From: Rudaea sp. 3F27F6
GTDB taxonomy: Bacteria; Pseudomonadota; Gammaproteobacteria; Xanthomonadales; Rhodanobacteraceae
NCBI RefSeq assembly: GCF_005503555.1
Contig: NZ_SCNG01000006.1
Location: forward strand, 186,001-250,000
DNA length: 64,000 nucleotides
Direction of reading: 5' to 3'
Shown here: positions 1-9,112 of the stretch, piece by piece
Layout: every line of letters begins with the position of its first letter
How positions within the stretch are numbered: position 1 is the stretch's first letter
The notes under the pieces: model-generated
What the model saw: the letters and a program-made list of their open reading frames with translations, nothing else
What the model was told of the DNA's origin: nothing
Databases searched by the model: none
Position numbers and translations under genes: made by a program

Positions 1-2134
1 CGAGTTCGGCAATGCGGCGATGGGCAACGTAGAGCTCGCGCTGTGCGTCGTCGCGCGAGCGTTCGGCATCGGCGCGCTGCGTCTTGATGTCTTCGAGGCG
101 GCCACCGAGCGCGGCGATGCGTTCCTCGAAGACGGCGACCTGTTCCTTGAGCGCGTGGATTTCCTTCTCGCGTGCGATCACGCCCGCCTGCGCGTCGCCG
201 CGGCGGCGCACGCGCGCGAAGCCCGCGCCGAGCCATTCGCCGGCCGGGGTGATCACCGATTCGTGCGATGCAAGGCTGCCGGCGCGCGCGCGCGCGGCGT
301 CGGCCGAGTCGGCCGTGTGGATGTTCTCGAGGATGTGCAGCGCTGCCGCCGGCCCGCGCACGTGCGCGGCCAGCGTGCCCGCGCGCGCGCCGTCGCCGGG
401 CGCCGACGCGACCAGGGCGATGTCGGACTTCCTCGCCTGCGCGAGTTCGCCGAGATAGTCCAGCGGCGCGTCGACGAGGACGCCGTCGAACAGGCCCGAA
501 AGCACAGTTTCGACCGCGGTTTCCCAGCCCGAATCGACGTCAAGCGCCTCGCCGAGGCGCGGTGCCTTGTCGAGGCCGAGGCGTTCCAGCCATTCGTGCG
601 CGGGCGATTTCTCCTGGCCGAGCGCGGCGTGCTGCAGCGCTTCGAGCGAGGCCAGGCGGCCGCGCATCGACTGCAGTTGCGTGCGCGCGTCGTTCAGGCC
701 GGCAACGGCCTGGTGTTCTTCACCGGCAAGGTCTTCGTGGCGAGCTTTGCGCTCGTCGAGCAGCGCGGTGAAGGTTTCGACCTTCTCCTTGTGTTCGTCG
801 TGGTCGGCGGCGAGCTTCTCGGCCGCTTCGCTCAGCGAGGCGAAATCGGCGGCCTGTTTTTCCGCGCGCAGCGCTTCGAGGCGGCGGCCGGTTTCCATCG
901 ACTGCCGGTCGAGATAATCCAGACGCGTGCGCTCGACCTCGGCAGCCTGGCCCGAGTCGGCGCTGGCCTTGGAGTGCTCGTCCCATTGCGACTGCCATTC
1001 GGCGAGCGCGAATTCGGCGGCCTGCTGCGTCTCCGTGGTCTGCTCGGCTGCGTCGCGCAGCGCTTCGAGTTTCGGCTCGCCGTCGAGCAAGGCGGCGCGC
1101 AAGGTCTCGATCTGCTCGCGGTCGGCGGCGATGTGCTCGCCGAGTTCGGCATGCGCGGTTTCGGTTTCGACGCGCGCGCGCTCCAGCCGTTCGCCGAGTT
1201 CTTTGTTGTGCTGAATCTGCTGTTCGACGCGGGCGATATCGCCGCCGACGCGGTAGACCTCGCCCTGCACGCCGTTTAGGTGATCGGTCGCGCCCTGGTG
1301 AGTCTCGCGCAAGGTCTCCAACTGTGCTTCGACCTGACGCTGATCGGCGACCAGTTTCTCGATGCCGGTTTCGGCCTCACGCAGTGCGTCGCCATGGCCT
1401 TCGAGTTCGGTCGCGATCGCGCGGTAGTGCAGGCCGCGTAGTTCGGCTTCCTTCTTCGCCTGTTCGGTCTTCAGTTCCTGCCAGCGCGCCGCGGCCTTGG
1501 CCTGGCGGTTCAAGTGTTCGAGCTGCTTGTCGACTTCCTCACGCACGTCGTTGAGGCGGTCGAGGTTCTCGCGCGTCGCCTTGATGCGGCTTTCGGTTTC
1601 CTTGCGCCGCTCCTTGTACTTGGAAATACCCGCGGCTTCTTCGAGATGTCCGCGCAACTCGTCGGGGTGCGCGGAAATGATCTCCGAGATCATGCCCTGC
1701 TCGATGATCGAATAGCTGCGTGCACCGAGGCCGGTGCCGAGAAAAAGGTCGGTGATGTCGCGGCGGCGGCAGCGCGCGCCGTTGAGAAAATACTGCGACA
1801 CGCCGTCGCGGCTGGCCACGCGCTTGACCGAAATTTCGTTGTACTTGGCGTACTCGCCGACGACGAGGCCGTCTGAATTGTCGAAGATCAGCTCAACCTG
1901 CGCCGCGCCGACCGGCTTGCGTCCCGTCGAACCCGAGAAGATCACGTCGGTCAATGCGTCGCCGCGCAGGCGGCTGGCCGCGCTTTCGCCCATGACCCAG
2001 CGGATCGCGTCGATGATGTTCGACTTGCCGCAGCCGTTCGGACCGACGATGCCGGTCATATTGGTGGGCAGATGCAGAACGGTCGGATCGACGAAGGATT
2101 TGAAACCGGACAGCTTGATCGTAGTTAGGCGCAT
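1..2134 (-). CDS. smc: Chromosome segregation ATPase SMC (C-terminal part outside window)
   Basis: Structural maintenance of chromosomes ATPase, the core of the SMC-ScpAB condensin that compacts and segregates the nucleoid. It starts at the ATG at 2134 on the minus strand (MRLTTIKLSGFKSF) and reads without a stop to the window edge, giving about 711 residues. A Walker A P-loop GPNGCGKSN lies at residues 31-39. A long Glu/Arg/Ala-rich coiled coil follows, then a hinge-like globular segment at about residues 510-640 and the start of the second coiled coil. The second coil and the C-terminal head (signature motif, Walker B) are missing because the gene is cut by the left edge. The partners scpA and scpB lie 2.7 kb away on the other strand. 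Confidence 0.96.
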   Translation of the reverse strand, partial: MRLTTIKLSGFKSFVDPTVLHLPTNMTGIVGPNGCGKSNIIDAIRWVMGESAASRLRGDALTDVIFSGSTGRKPVGAAQVELIFDNSDGLVVGEYAKYNEISVKRVASRDGVSQYFLNGARCRRRDITDLFLGTGLGARSYSIIEQGMISEIISAHPDELRGHLEEAAGISKYKERRKETESRIKATRENLDRLNDVREEVDKQLEHLNRQAKAAARWQELKTEQAKKEAELRGLHYRAIATELEGHGDALREAETGIEKLVADQRQVEAQLETLRETHQGATDHLNGVQGEVYRVGGDIARVEQQIQHNKELGERLERARVETETAHAELGEHIAADREQIETLRAALLDGEPKLEALRDAAEQTTETQQAAEFALAEWQSQWDEHSKASADSGQAAEVERTRLDYLDRQSMETGRRLEALRAEKQAADFASLSEAAEKLAADHDEHKEKVETFTALLDERKARHEDLAGEEHQAVAGLNDARTQLQSMRGRLASLEALQHAALGQEKSPAHEWLERLGLDKAPRLGEALDVDSGWETAVETVLSGLFDGVLVDAPLDYLGELAQARKSDIALVASAPGDGARAGTLAAHVRGPAAALHILENIHTADSADAARARAGSLASHESVITPAGEWLGAGFARVRRRGDAQAGVIAREKEIHALKEQVAVFEERIAALGGRLEDIKTQRADAERSRDDAQRELYVAHRRIAEL

Positions 2135-2330
2135 CAGTTCTTCTTATTGAGAAGTGCGGCCGCGGATGGCCGCTTCTTGAATTTCGCGATCGGCGAGGAT
2201 CGCACAGATTTCCATTCCGTTCCGTTCAGATGCGCCGCGCGAAGCAGACGACCCTCGCATTGTGCAGCGGGTAGGCTTGCGCTAAGGTGCGCGCCCTCGC
2301 AACATTCAGAAATATGCAGGAGTACCGGCC

Positions 2331-2717
2331 GTGTCCACCAAGCCAAGCAAAGCGCTCGAAACGTTTCCGAACCCCCAGCCGGGTCGCGATTATACCATTC
2401 GCATGCGCGTCCCCGAATTCACCTGCCTGTGTCCGATGACCGGCCAGCCGGATTTCGCCGAAATGCGCCTGGAATACGTGGCCGACAAGACCTGCGTCGA
2501 GCTGAAATCGCTCAAGCTCTATATCTGGAGCTTCCGCGACGAAGGCCATTTCCACGAAGACGTGACCAATCGCATCCTCGACGATCTGGTCAAGGCGACC
2601 AAGCCGCGCTATATGCGCCTGACCGCCGAATTCGGCGTGCGCGGCGGCATCTACACCACGGTCGTCGCGGAACACCGCAAGAAGGGCTGGAAGGCGCTGC
2701 CGAAAGTCGAACTCTGA
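2331..2717 (+). CDS. queF: NADPH-dependent 7-cyano-7-deazaguanine reductase QueF
   Basis: Reduces preQ0 to preQ1 in queuosine biosynthesis (cytosolic, NADPH-dependent). At 128 residues it is the short unimodular QueF type. The catalytic cysteine is in [10 protein letters not shown] (Cys34), with the conserved Asp of the same motif at 41. The family signature VELKSLKLY and the substrate-binding stretch FHEDVTNRI follow. The start is the GTG at 2331, preceded by GCAGGAG at 2317-2323 with good spacing. An ATG at 2314 is in another frame and is not the start. It is divergent from smc. Confidence 0.95.
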   Translation: MSTKPSKALETFPNPQPGRDYTIRMRVPEFTCLCPMTGQPDFAEMRLEYVADKTCVELKSLKLYIWSFRDEGHFHEDVTNRILDDLVKATKPRYMRLTAEFGVRGGIYTTVVAEHRKKGWKALPKVEL

Positions 2718-2889
2718 CGGGCGCCGCTCATCGTTCCGGAGCGCTCTTGGCGGGGCTCTCAACGGCCGTAGAACTGGTCGTCCAGCGTCTTTGATTCATC
2801 CGGCTGGAAGGCTCTGGACTCCCGGATTGCGGGAGCCACGAGACTTTTGCCGCCGGGCGCAATGCCGAATTGCGCCCCTCGCCGACTGT

Positions 2890-3774
2890 TCAGCCTTTGC
2901 TCGCCGGCGCCGGTTGTGCCGGCGCAGCGGGCGCAGCAGCAGGCTTCGCCATCGGCAGCGCACTGCCCGGCGGGTACTCGATCTTCGCCTGCTGCTTGAG
3001 CTTGGCCAGGCGCTCCTCGCCGATCTTCTTCTGCAGGCCGCGGCGGATATCGTCCTTGACCTTGTCGAAGTCCGGCGGCGTCAGCGGATTGATCGCCTCG
3101 AGCTGGAAGACATGCCAGCCGAACTGCGTCTTCACCGGCGTGCGCGAGAAATCGCCGACCTTCATCTGCGCCAGCGCCTGGCCGAGCTGCTCGGGCAACT
3201 GGTCCGCGCTGATGTGCGAGATCGCCTTGGCCTGCGCGGCCTTGCCCTTCCATTCCTCGTAGACCTGAGCGAAAGCCTTGCCGGCGACCAGTTCACCCGC
3301 GGCTTTGAGTGCGTCGTCTTCGTTCGTGAACAGGAGGTTGCCGAAGTCGTACTCGGACTTGCCGAGGCGCGCGACCTTCGCGTCGTACTCGGCCTTGAGC
3401 GCGGCATCGGTGATCGGCGTCTGCTGCTGCAGGCGGATCATGGTCTCGTTGGCGAGCGCGGACAGGCGCGCGACCTCGATGTTCGCGGCGAAGGCGGGAT
3501 CGGCCAGCAGCTTGTCGCGCTGCGCCTGCTCGGCCAACAGCACGTAGTCGCTCAGCACGCGCAGGATCTCGGCGCGCTGGTCCGCATTGGTCATGTCGGC
3601 CTTGGGCGCCTTCACGCGCACGAAGGCGTCGACCAGTTCCTGCGGCACCGGCACGCCGTTGACGGTCTCGGCGACCGGCAGATTCGGCGCGAGCTGCACG
3701 ACGCGTTGATCGGGCGCCGTGCCCGAACAAGCGGCGAGCGCGAGGCAAACGGAGGCGGTAAGAATTTTACGCAT
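2890..3774 (-). CDS. Peptidyl-prolyl cis-trans isomerase, parvulin type, lipoprotein
   Basis: Probable periplasmic folding factor of the PpiC/SurA-like rotamase family. The start is set at the ATG at 3774, because MRKILTASVCLALAACSG is a lipoprotein signal peptide with lipobox LAAC and GGAAGG lies 8 nt upstream; a longer reading from 3831 lacks this. The protein has 294 residues. The N-terminal half is helical and SurA_N-like. The parvulin domain lies at about 150-250 with the typical end FGWHVFQLEAI. The C-terminus is a Pro/Ala-rich tail, as in EpsD-like parvulins. The exact client proteins cannot be told from sequence. Confidence 0.85.
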   Translation of the reverse strand: MRKILTASVCLALAACSGTAPDQRVVQLAPNLPVAETVNGVPVPQELVDAFVRVKAPKADMTNADQRAEILRVLSDYVLLAEQAQRDKLLADPAFAANIEVARLSALANETMIRLQQQTPITDAALKAEYDAKVARLGKSEYDFGNLLFTNEDDALKAAGELVAGKAFAQVYEEWKGKAAQAKAISHISADQLPEQLGQALAQMKVGDFSRTPVKTQFGWHVFQLEAINPLTPPDFDKVKDDIRRGLQKKIGEERLAKLKQQAKIEYPPGSALPMAKPAAAPAAPAQPAPASKG

Positions 3775-3848
3775 GGGGTTTTCCTTCCAATCGAATCCGG
3801 GATAAGGCGTCGCGAAGGCCGCGCCGCGCATTCGTAATGCGTGGGTCG

Positions 3849-4136
3849 TCAGGTCTCGTCGGGCGTCCGCGTTTCCAGCGCCAGGGCGTGGATATCGGTC
3901 TGCATCATCGTGCCGAGCGTCTCGTATACGCGCTGATGACGCCGGACCTGCGGCAGGCCGGCGAAAGCGGCGGCGACGATGCGCAGGCGGAAATGCCCGC
4001 GTCCGTCGCGCGCGCCCGCGTGGCCGGCATGCTTGTGGCTTTCGTCGACGATGTCGAGCGCGCTCGGATCGAGTCCGGCGACGAGCAGCTCGCGCATGCG
4101 CGCTATGCGCTGCGGGTTCAGCGCGGCGGCAGTCAC
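3849..4136 (-). CDS. BolA family protein
   Basis: A 95-residue BolA/IbaG-family protein. In this family small proteins work with monothiol glutaredoxins in iron-sulfur handling and stress morphology. The family core is visible: [12 protein letters not shown] (conserved His residues), HFRLRIV, then [15 protein letters not shown]. Its start overlaps the stop of the YciI-like gene by 4 nt (ATGA at 4133-4136), so the two are probably translated together. The YciI-bolA pair upstream of a SurA-like parvulin gene is a frequent arrangement in this bacterial group (recalled, not checked). Confidence 0.9.
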   Translation of the reverse strand: MTAAALNPQRIARMRELLVAGLDPSALDIVDESHKHAGHAGARDGRGHFRLRIVAAAFAGLPQVRRHQRVYETLGTMMQTDIHALALETRTPDET

Positions 4137-4438
4137 GGCAGGGTCTTGCGGAACGGCCGCACGTCGACTTCGCGGTAGACGCCCGCGGCGACGAACGGAT
4201 CGGCGTCGGCCCAGGCCTTGGCTGCGGCGAGATCGACGAACTCGGCGACGATCAGGCTGCCGCTGAAGCCGGCCGGGCCGGGGTCTTCACTGTCGATCGC
4301 CGGGAACGGGCCGGCCAGTAGCAGGCGGCCTGCGGCCTGCAATTCCTGCAGGCGCTGCAGGTGCGCGGGCCTGGCCGCAAGGCGCTTCTGCAGGCTGTCG
4401 GCATGATCCAAAGCGGTGATCGCGTACCACATCGGCAT
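4133..4438 (-). CDS. YciI-like family protein
   Basis: A 101-residue YciI-superfamily protein (ferredoxin-like fold, often a small dimer of unclear enzymatic role). The start is placed at the ATG at 4438 ([19 protein letters not shown]), because the family begins directly with M-x-Y-x-I. The 35 residues upstream in the open frame look like translated intergenic DNA. The expected [19 protein letters not shown] and the C-terminal [17 protein letters not shown] are present. It overlaps bolA by 4 nt. Biochemical function is not assignable from sequence. Confidence 0.86.
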   Translation of the reverse strand: MPMWYAITALDHADSLQKRLAARPAHLQRLQELQAAGRLLLAGPFPAIDSEDPGPAGFSGSLIVAEFVDLAAAKAWADADPFVAAGVYREVDVRPFRKTLP

Positions 4439-4817
4439 AGTCTCGTCGGCCGGAAAGCGGCGAATGATAACGCAACGGGCCGGCCGCGCGGTTCGGCGCG
4501 GGCTATGGACAGGCGCGGCCAATCCTCGTAATCTGTCGCCCAAGCGCTGGCCAGCCAGGCGCGCCGCGAGCCGCGGCGCCGAACAAGACCCGCCCGCGCA
4601 GTTCTCTTGAGAATCGCCTTCCGCGCACGCCCGATGCGAATCGGCCGATGCGGTCGGGACGCAAATCCGCGCATCCGCTCTGCCCGCAGCTCCACGCGTC
4701 GCCGCAGCGGTTGGCTGGTGTGTACTTTTTCAGTTTCTATACTTTGGCGTATGCACGACGCATTGTTATTCCGGGACCGCGCGACACGCGGCCGCCACGC
4801 ATGATCGAACCCATCGC
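4439..4817. other. Intergenic region between divergent YciI-like gene and scpA
   Basis: About 380 bases without a convincing gene. It must hold the promoters of two divergent units. A TATACT hexamer at 4738-4743 could be a -10 element for scpA, but no good -35 stands at the right distance. Nothing else was recognised. Confidence 0.4.
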
Positions 4818-5666
4818 ATGAACACCGAAAGCGCCGCCGTAACGGGCGACGCCGGCAGCGCCGGTGCGTTTCCGCAGATCCCGCAGCAGCAGGAGATGCC
4901 GCTCGCGATCGTGCGCGGCGAGCCGGTCCTGCAGATGCCGCAGGACCTGTACATCCCGCCCGATGCGCTGGAAGTCATCCTCGAAGCGTTCGAAGGACCG
5001 CTCGACCTGCTGCTCTACCTGATCCGCAGACAGAATCTCGACATCCTCGATATTCCGATCGCCGAGATCACGCGCCAGTACATCGACTACATCGAGCTGA
5101 TGAAGGACCTGCGCCTCGAACTCGCGGCCGAGTACCTCGTCATGGCCGCGATCCTCGCCGAGATCAAATCGCGCCTGCTGCTGCCGCGGCCGCCGGCCGA
5201 GGAAGGCCTCGAAGACGATCCGCGCGCCGATCTGGTACGCCGTCTGCAGGAATACGAACGCTTCAAGAAAGCCGCCGAGGACATCGAGACGATGCCTCGC
5301 GCGGACCGCGACTTCTCGGTCGTGCATGCCCATGTGCCCGACAAGAGCGTGGTGCGCGTGCCGCCGCCGGTCGACATGCGCGAGCTACTGCTCGCGCTCA
5401 AGGACGTGCTGACTCGCGCCGAACTCAAGGGGCATCACGAAATCCGCCGCGAGGCTTTGTCCGTGCGCAACCGCATGAGCGACGTGCTCAATGCGCTCGG
5501 CGACGGCAGCTTCCACGGCTTCGCGAGCCTGTTCAATCCGGAAGAAGGCCGCATGGGCGTGGTCGTCACCTTCCTCGCCATGCTCGAGCTGGCCAAGGAA
5601 CATCTGATCGAAATCATGCAGAGCGAACCGCTGGCGCCGATCTACCTGAAATCGTTGGCTACGTGA
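4818..5666 (+). CDS. scpA: Segregation and condensation protein A
   Basis: Kleisin subunit of the SMC-ScpAB complex; it bridges the SMC heads. The protein has 282 residues. A variable 50-residue N-terminus precedes the family core FEGPLDLLLYLIRRQNLDILDIPIAEIT (about 56-83) and EYLVMAAILAEIKSRLLLPRP. A charged linker and the C-terminal winged-helix segment VVVTFLAMLELAKEHLIEI follow. It is the first gene of the scpA-scpB-rluB cluster. The matching smc is nearby on the opposite strand. Confidence 0.95.
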   Translation: MNTESAAVTGDAGSAGAFPQIPQQQEMPLAIVRGEPVLQMPQDLYIPPDALEVILEAFEGPLDLLLYLIRRQNLDILDIPIAEITRQYIDYIELMKDLRLELAAEYLVMAAILAEIKSRLLLPRPPAEEGLEDDPRADLVRRLQEYERFKKAAEDIETMPRADRDFSVVHAHVPDKSVVRVPPPVDMRELLLALKDVLTRAELKGHHEIRREALSVRNRMSDVLNALGDGSFHGFASLFNPEEGRMGVVVTFLAMLELAKEHLIEIMQSEPLAPIYLKSLAT

Positions 5667-5744
5667 ATTTATGCGCTCATCCTTGATCGCGTGGATCACG
5701 AAGCGGCCATCCTCGGCCGCACTTTTCAACAACCGCGCATTTCT

Positions 5745-6683
5745 ATGATGGAATTTCCACAACTAAAACGCATCGTCGAAGCCGCCCTGCTCGCTTCGTC
5801 GGCGCCGCTGTCGCTGCCGCAACTGTTCACCCTGTTCGGCGAGGACGAGCAACCGAGCCACGACGATCTCGCCCGCGCCCTCGAAGAACTGGCGCGCGAC
5901 AGCGAAGGCCGCGGCGTCGAACTCAAGGAAGTCGCCTCGGGCTTCCGCTATCAGGTTCGCGCCGAAGTGAATGGCTGGGTCTCGCGCCTGTGGACCGAGC
6001 GGCAGACGCGCTATTCGCGCGCGCAGCTCGAAACGCTGGCCCTGATCGCCTATCGCCAGCCGATCACCCGCGGCGAAATCGAAAATATCCGCGGCGTCGC
6101 CGTATCGAGCAATATCATCAAGACGCTCGAAGAGCGCGAGTGGATTCGCACCGTCGGCCACCGCGATGTACCCGGCAAGCCGGAGCTGTTCGGTACGACA
6201 CGCGTGTTCCTCGACTACTTCAATCTGAAATCGCTCGACGAACTGCCGCCACTCGCCGAGATTCGCGATCTGTCGGATTTCGATCCGCAGCTCGGCCTCG
6301 CGCCGGTCGCGATCGACGAGGCCGGTTCCGGCGAAGACGGCGACAGCGCGGCCTTCGAAGCCGCGCCGGAGGCGGCAACCGAAGCACGCGCGGAGCCGCA
6401 GGCTGAAGCCGGCGGACCCGCCGCAGATGCGCCGACCGCAACCGCGCCGGCGGACGCCGCCGACGAACTGCCATCGGAACCGGTCACACAGACCACCGAA
6501 CCGACCGAACACGAAACACACGCAACCGGCGTTTCGGACGCACAGCCCGAAACCCACGAAACCGGACCGGTCGAATCGACCGAATCCACTGAATTCCACC
6601 AAGAACACGGTCTCGCCGACGAAGGCGACGCCACGACCACGGACGCCGATACGGCGCCTGCCCCCTCGGAGCACACCCCATGA
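5745..6683 (+). CDS. scpB: Segregation and condensation protein B
   Basis: Winged-helix dimer that binds the ScpA kleisin. The start is most likely one of two adjacent ATGs at 5745/5748 (MMEFPQLKRIVEAALLASSAPLS); the frame is open back to a GTG at 5691. Conserved ScpB blocks are YSRAQLETLALIAYRQPITRGEIENIRGV and ELFGTTRVFLDYFNLKSLDELPPL. The last 110 or so residues are a low-complexity Ala/Glu/Thr/Pro acidic tail not needed for the fold, so the protein is longer than the usual ~200 residues. It overlaps rluB by 4 nt (ATGA). Confidence 0.93.
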   Translation: MMEFPQLKRIVEAALLASSAPLSLPQLFTLFGEDEQPSHDDLARALEELARDSEGRGVELKEVASGFRYQVRAEVNGWVSRLWTERQTRYSRAQLETLALIAYRQPITRGEIENIRGVAVSSNIIKTLEEREWIRTVGHRDVPGKPELFGTTRVFLDYFNLKSLDELPPLAEIRDLSDFDPQLGLAPVAIDEAGSGEDGDSAAFEAAPEAATEARAEPQAEAGGPAADAPTATAPADAADELPSEPVTQTTEPTEHETHATGVSDAQPETHETGPVESTESTEFHQEHGLADEGDATTTDADTAPAPSEHTP

Positions 6684-8185
6684 ACGCGCCCACGCAGCGC
6701 AGCCTGCTTAGCCTCAAACGCCCGCAACCGGGCGACGCGCCGGACGGCGCACCGATCTTCGAAGACCGCCTGCACAAAGTGCTCGCCAATGCCGGCCTCG
6801 GCTCGCGACGCATGCTCGAACAGCGCATCCAGAGCGGCGAGATCCACGTCAATACCAAAGTCGCCGAGATCGGCTCGAGCGTACGCGCGGGCGACCGCGT
6901 CGAAATCGACAGCAAGATCTTCGTCGTCGTCAACGACACCGCCGAGCACGCGAAAGTGCTGATCTACAACAAGCCCGAAGGCGTCGTCGCCACGCGCGAA
7001 GACCCCGAAGGCCGACCGACGATCTTCGAGCAACTGCCGCAGATCAAGGGCGCGCGCTGGATTTCCGTCGGCCGCCTCGACATCAACACGACCGGCCTGC
7101 TCCTGCTCACGACCGACGGCGCGCTCGCGCATGCGCTGATGCACCCGTCCACCGAAGTCGAGCGCGAATACGTCTGCCGCGTGCACGGCGAAGTGCCCGA
7201 CGAAGTGCTGGAGAAGCTGAAAGCCGGGGTCGAACTCGAAGACGGCGTCGCACGCTTCGACGAACTCGCAGTGATCAGCCGTGGCGACAGCCACTCCTGG
7301 TTCCGCGTCACTTTGCGTGAAGGCCGCAACCGCGAAGTGCGGCGCATGTGGGAATCGCAGGGCCTTATGGTCAGCCGGCTCAAGCGCATCCGCTACGGCA
7401 ACATCGAACTGCCGCGCGGCCTGCTGCGCGGGCAAAGCGAAACCCTCGACGCCGACTCCGTGAAGGCGCTGCGCACCCTGGTCGGCGCGGGCGATCCCGA
7501 GCCGTCGCTGACCTTGCAGCCGGTGATCAATCAGCGCCGCGCGAAGCCGTCGAACGAGTACCGGCCGACGCCGCATTCGCAACAGGCCTGGAGCGCCGGC
7601 CATGCCGACGAGGCGCGCGAGCTGCGCGCGTTCGACCGCATCCGCGACGACGGCCCGTTCCGTCCCGGCGCCAAGCGCAACAACAATAACAACAAGCGCA
7701 AGGACGGCAAAGGCAACAAGAAACCACGCGCCGGCGGCCAAAGCATGGGCCAGCCGGGCGCGCGCGACAATCAGCAACGGCGCGGCAAGAACCGTGGCGC
7801 CGGCCAGACTCAGATCGGCGTCTACCAACCGCCCGCGCGCACCTGGTTCGCCGGCGACGAGCGTCCGCAGCGCGGCAATCGTCCGCGTCCAGGCGGCGGG
7901 CAAGGCCAGAACGCCGGCCGCGGCCCACGCAACAACAATAACAACAACAGCGGCGGCGGCGCGATGCATCAGAACCGCATGCCGTTCGGGCAGAACGAGG
8001 GCGGTGCGCAGCAGCGCTTCAAGCCACGGCGCGACAACCGTCCGCGCGGAAACTTCGCCGACAATACGCAGGGGCAACCGCATCCTTTCCGCCAGGACGA
8101 AGCGCTGCCGCGCGACGACATCGGCAACCGCCTGCATCCCGAAGGCCGCCGTGGCGGCGGCGGTGGCGGCGGACGTCGCCGCTAG
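6680..8185 (+). CDS. rluB: 23S rRNA pseudouridine synthase RluB-like
   Basis: RsuA/RluB-family pseudouridine synthase, expected to modify U2605 of 23S rRNA. An S4 domain is at about residues 24-80 (LHKVLANAGLGSRRMLEQRI). The catalytic motif GRLDINTTGLLLLTTDG carries the nucleophilic Asp. REGRNREVRRMWES follows. After about residue 290 comes a 210-residue basic tail rich in Asn, Gly, Arg and Gln with runs of Asn, like the tails of RluB orthologues in related bacteria but long. A clear terminator follows at 8201. Confidence 0.93.
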   Translation: MNAPTQRSLLSLKRPQPGDAPDGAPIFEDRLHKVLANAGLGSRRMLEQRIQSGEIHVNTKVAEIGSSVRAGDRVEIDSKIFVVVNDTAEHAKVLIYNKPEGVVATREDPEGRPTIFEQLPQIKGARWISVGRLDINTTGLLLLTTDGALAHALMHPSTEVEREYVCRVHGEVPDEVLEKLKAGVELEDGVARFDELAVISRGDSHSWFRVTLREGRNREVRRMWESQGLMVSRLKRIRYGNIELPRGLLRGQSETLDADSVKALRTLVGAGDPEPSLTLQPVINQRRAKPSNEYRPTPHSQQAWSAGHADEARELRAFDRIRDDGPFRPGAKRNNNNNKRKDGKGNKKPRAGGQSMGQPGARDNQQRRGKNRGAGQTQIGVYQPPARTWFAGDERPQRGNRPRPGGGQGQNAGRGPRNNNNNNSGGGAMHQNRMPFGQNEGGAQQRFKPRRDNRPRGNFADNTQGQPHPFRQDEALPRDDIGNRLHPEGRRGGGGGGGRRR

Positions 8186-8200
8186 ACGCAACACGCAAGA

Positions 8201-8228
8201 AAAAAGCGGCCTTCGGGCCGCTTTTTTT
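8201..8228 (+). terminator. Rho-independent terminator after rluB
   Basis: The stem AAAAAGCGGCC / GGCCGCTTTTT has a TTCG tetraloop and ends in a seven-T run. The left A-run means it may also stop transcription arriving from the convergent CsgG-like gene. Confidence 0.92.
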
Positions 8229-8294
8229 GTCGGCGATCGACAAGCTATCGATCGCCAAGCCGGTATGGCCTTCCGTGGCCTCGTTCTGATCGAA

Positions 8295-9014
8295 CTAATC
8301 CAGCTTCAGGGCTTTCTTGTCGCCTTCGCGGCGGCGCTGTTCTTTGCCGCGGTATTCGGCTTGGCAGCCGTCGCGCTTGACCATCACGCAATCGAGGTAG
8401 TCGGTGATCTCAACCAGGGCCGCGCGGATCGCCTTGCCGGCCGGGGTGTTCTCTTCGTGCGCGAGCGAGCCGCCGAAGCCGCCGCGGTACACACCGACGG
8501 AGAGGCCGCCGCCCTTGCTGCGGCCTTCGACCGTGCGCGAGTACGAAACTTCGCCGGTGGTGGTGTCGACCACGCGAATGTCGACGGCGAGATAGGCTTC
8601 GGTCGACTTGCCGCCGAGGCCGATGCCGCGGAAGTTCAGGCCGCCGCCGGTGCTCGAGGTGTTTTCCTCGTACGAGGTCACCGTGCCCATGACCAGGTAT
8701 TGCGCGCCGGTCACCTTGCCGATCTTCGCGCCCGTGCCCGGCGCGATGCGGCCCGACGCCGCGAGATTCTGTTCTTCGAGCACGTTCTGCAGTTTGCTGC
8801 GCTCGACGACGCGGAAGTCGCCGCTCGACGACAGCTCGTTCGACAACATGCCCGAAAGCTCCCAACCCACCCCGCCGCGCCACCAGCCCGCGCCGGACTC
8901 GTTCTTGAACTCCGCAACGCCGACCGTCGGCCGGCCGTCACCTGCGGCGTATGCACTGCCCGCGCCGACGAGAGCCGTCAACGCCGTCGCCATGGCCAGA
9001 ACGTATTTTTTCAT
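8295..9014 (-). CDS. CsgG/HfaB-like secreted protein
   Basis: A 239-residue exported protein of the CsgG family. The start is the ATG at 9014 (MKKYVLAMATALTALVGAGSAYA), with GGGAG upstream. The CsgG-type pattern is clear: GVAEFKNESG near the N-terminus, then SGMLSNELSSSGDFRVVERSKLQNVLEEQNL, GAQYLVMGTVTSYEE, and DIRVVDTTTGEVSYSRTVEG. The signal peptide ends in Ala-x-Ala without a lipobox cysteine, unlike true CsgG, and no curli genes are nearby. It may be a periplasmic CsgG-fold protein rather than an outer-membrane pore. The C-terminus is highly charged. Confidence 0.82.
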   Translation of the reverse strand: MKKYVLAMATALTALVGAGSAYAAGDGRPTVGVAEFKNESGAGWWRGGVGWELSGMLSNELSSSGDFRVVERSKLQNVLEEQNLAASGRIAPGTGAKIGKVTGAQYLVMGTVTSYEENTSSTGGGLNFRGIGLGGKSTEAYLAVDIRVVDTTTGEVSYSRTVEGRSKGGGLSVGVYRGGFGGSLAHEENTPAGKAIRAALVEITDYLDCVMVKRDGCQAEYRGKEQRRREGDKKALKLD

Positions 9015-9112
9015 TGCAAACTCCCTGCATTTGGTGGATGGATGACGGCGCATTCTAGTGACGCCCGATTACGCATACCAGCGCACAAATCACGCGCCTC
9101 CTGCAAACCCGA

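Noticed and set aside
6215-8194. A 659-codon minus-strand frame opposite scpB and rluB
   Set aside because: Antisense shadow; scpB and rluB show clear conserved domains on the plus strand.
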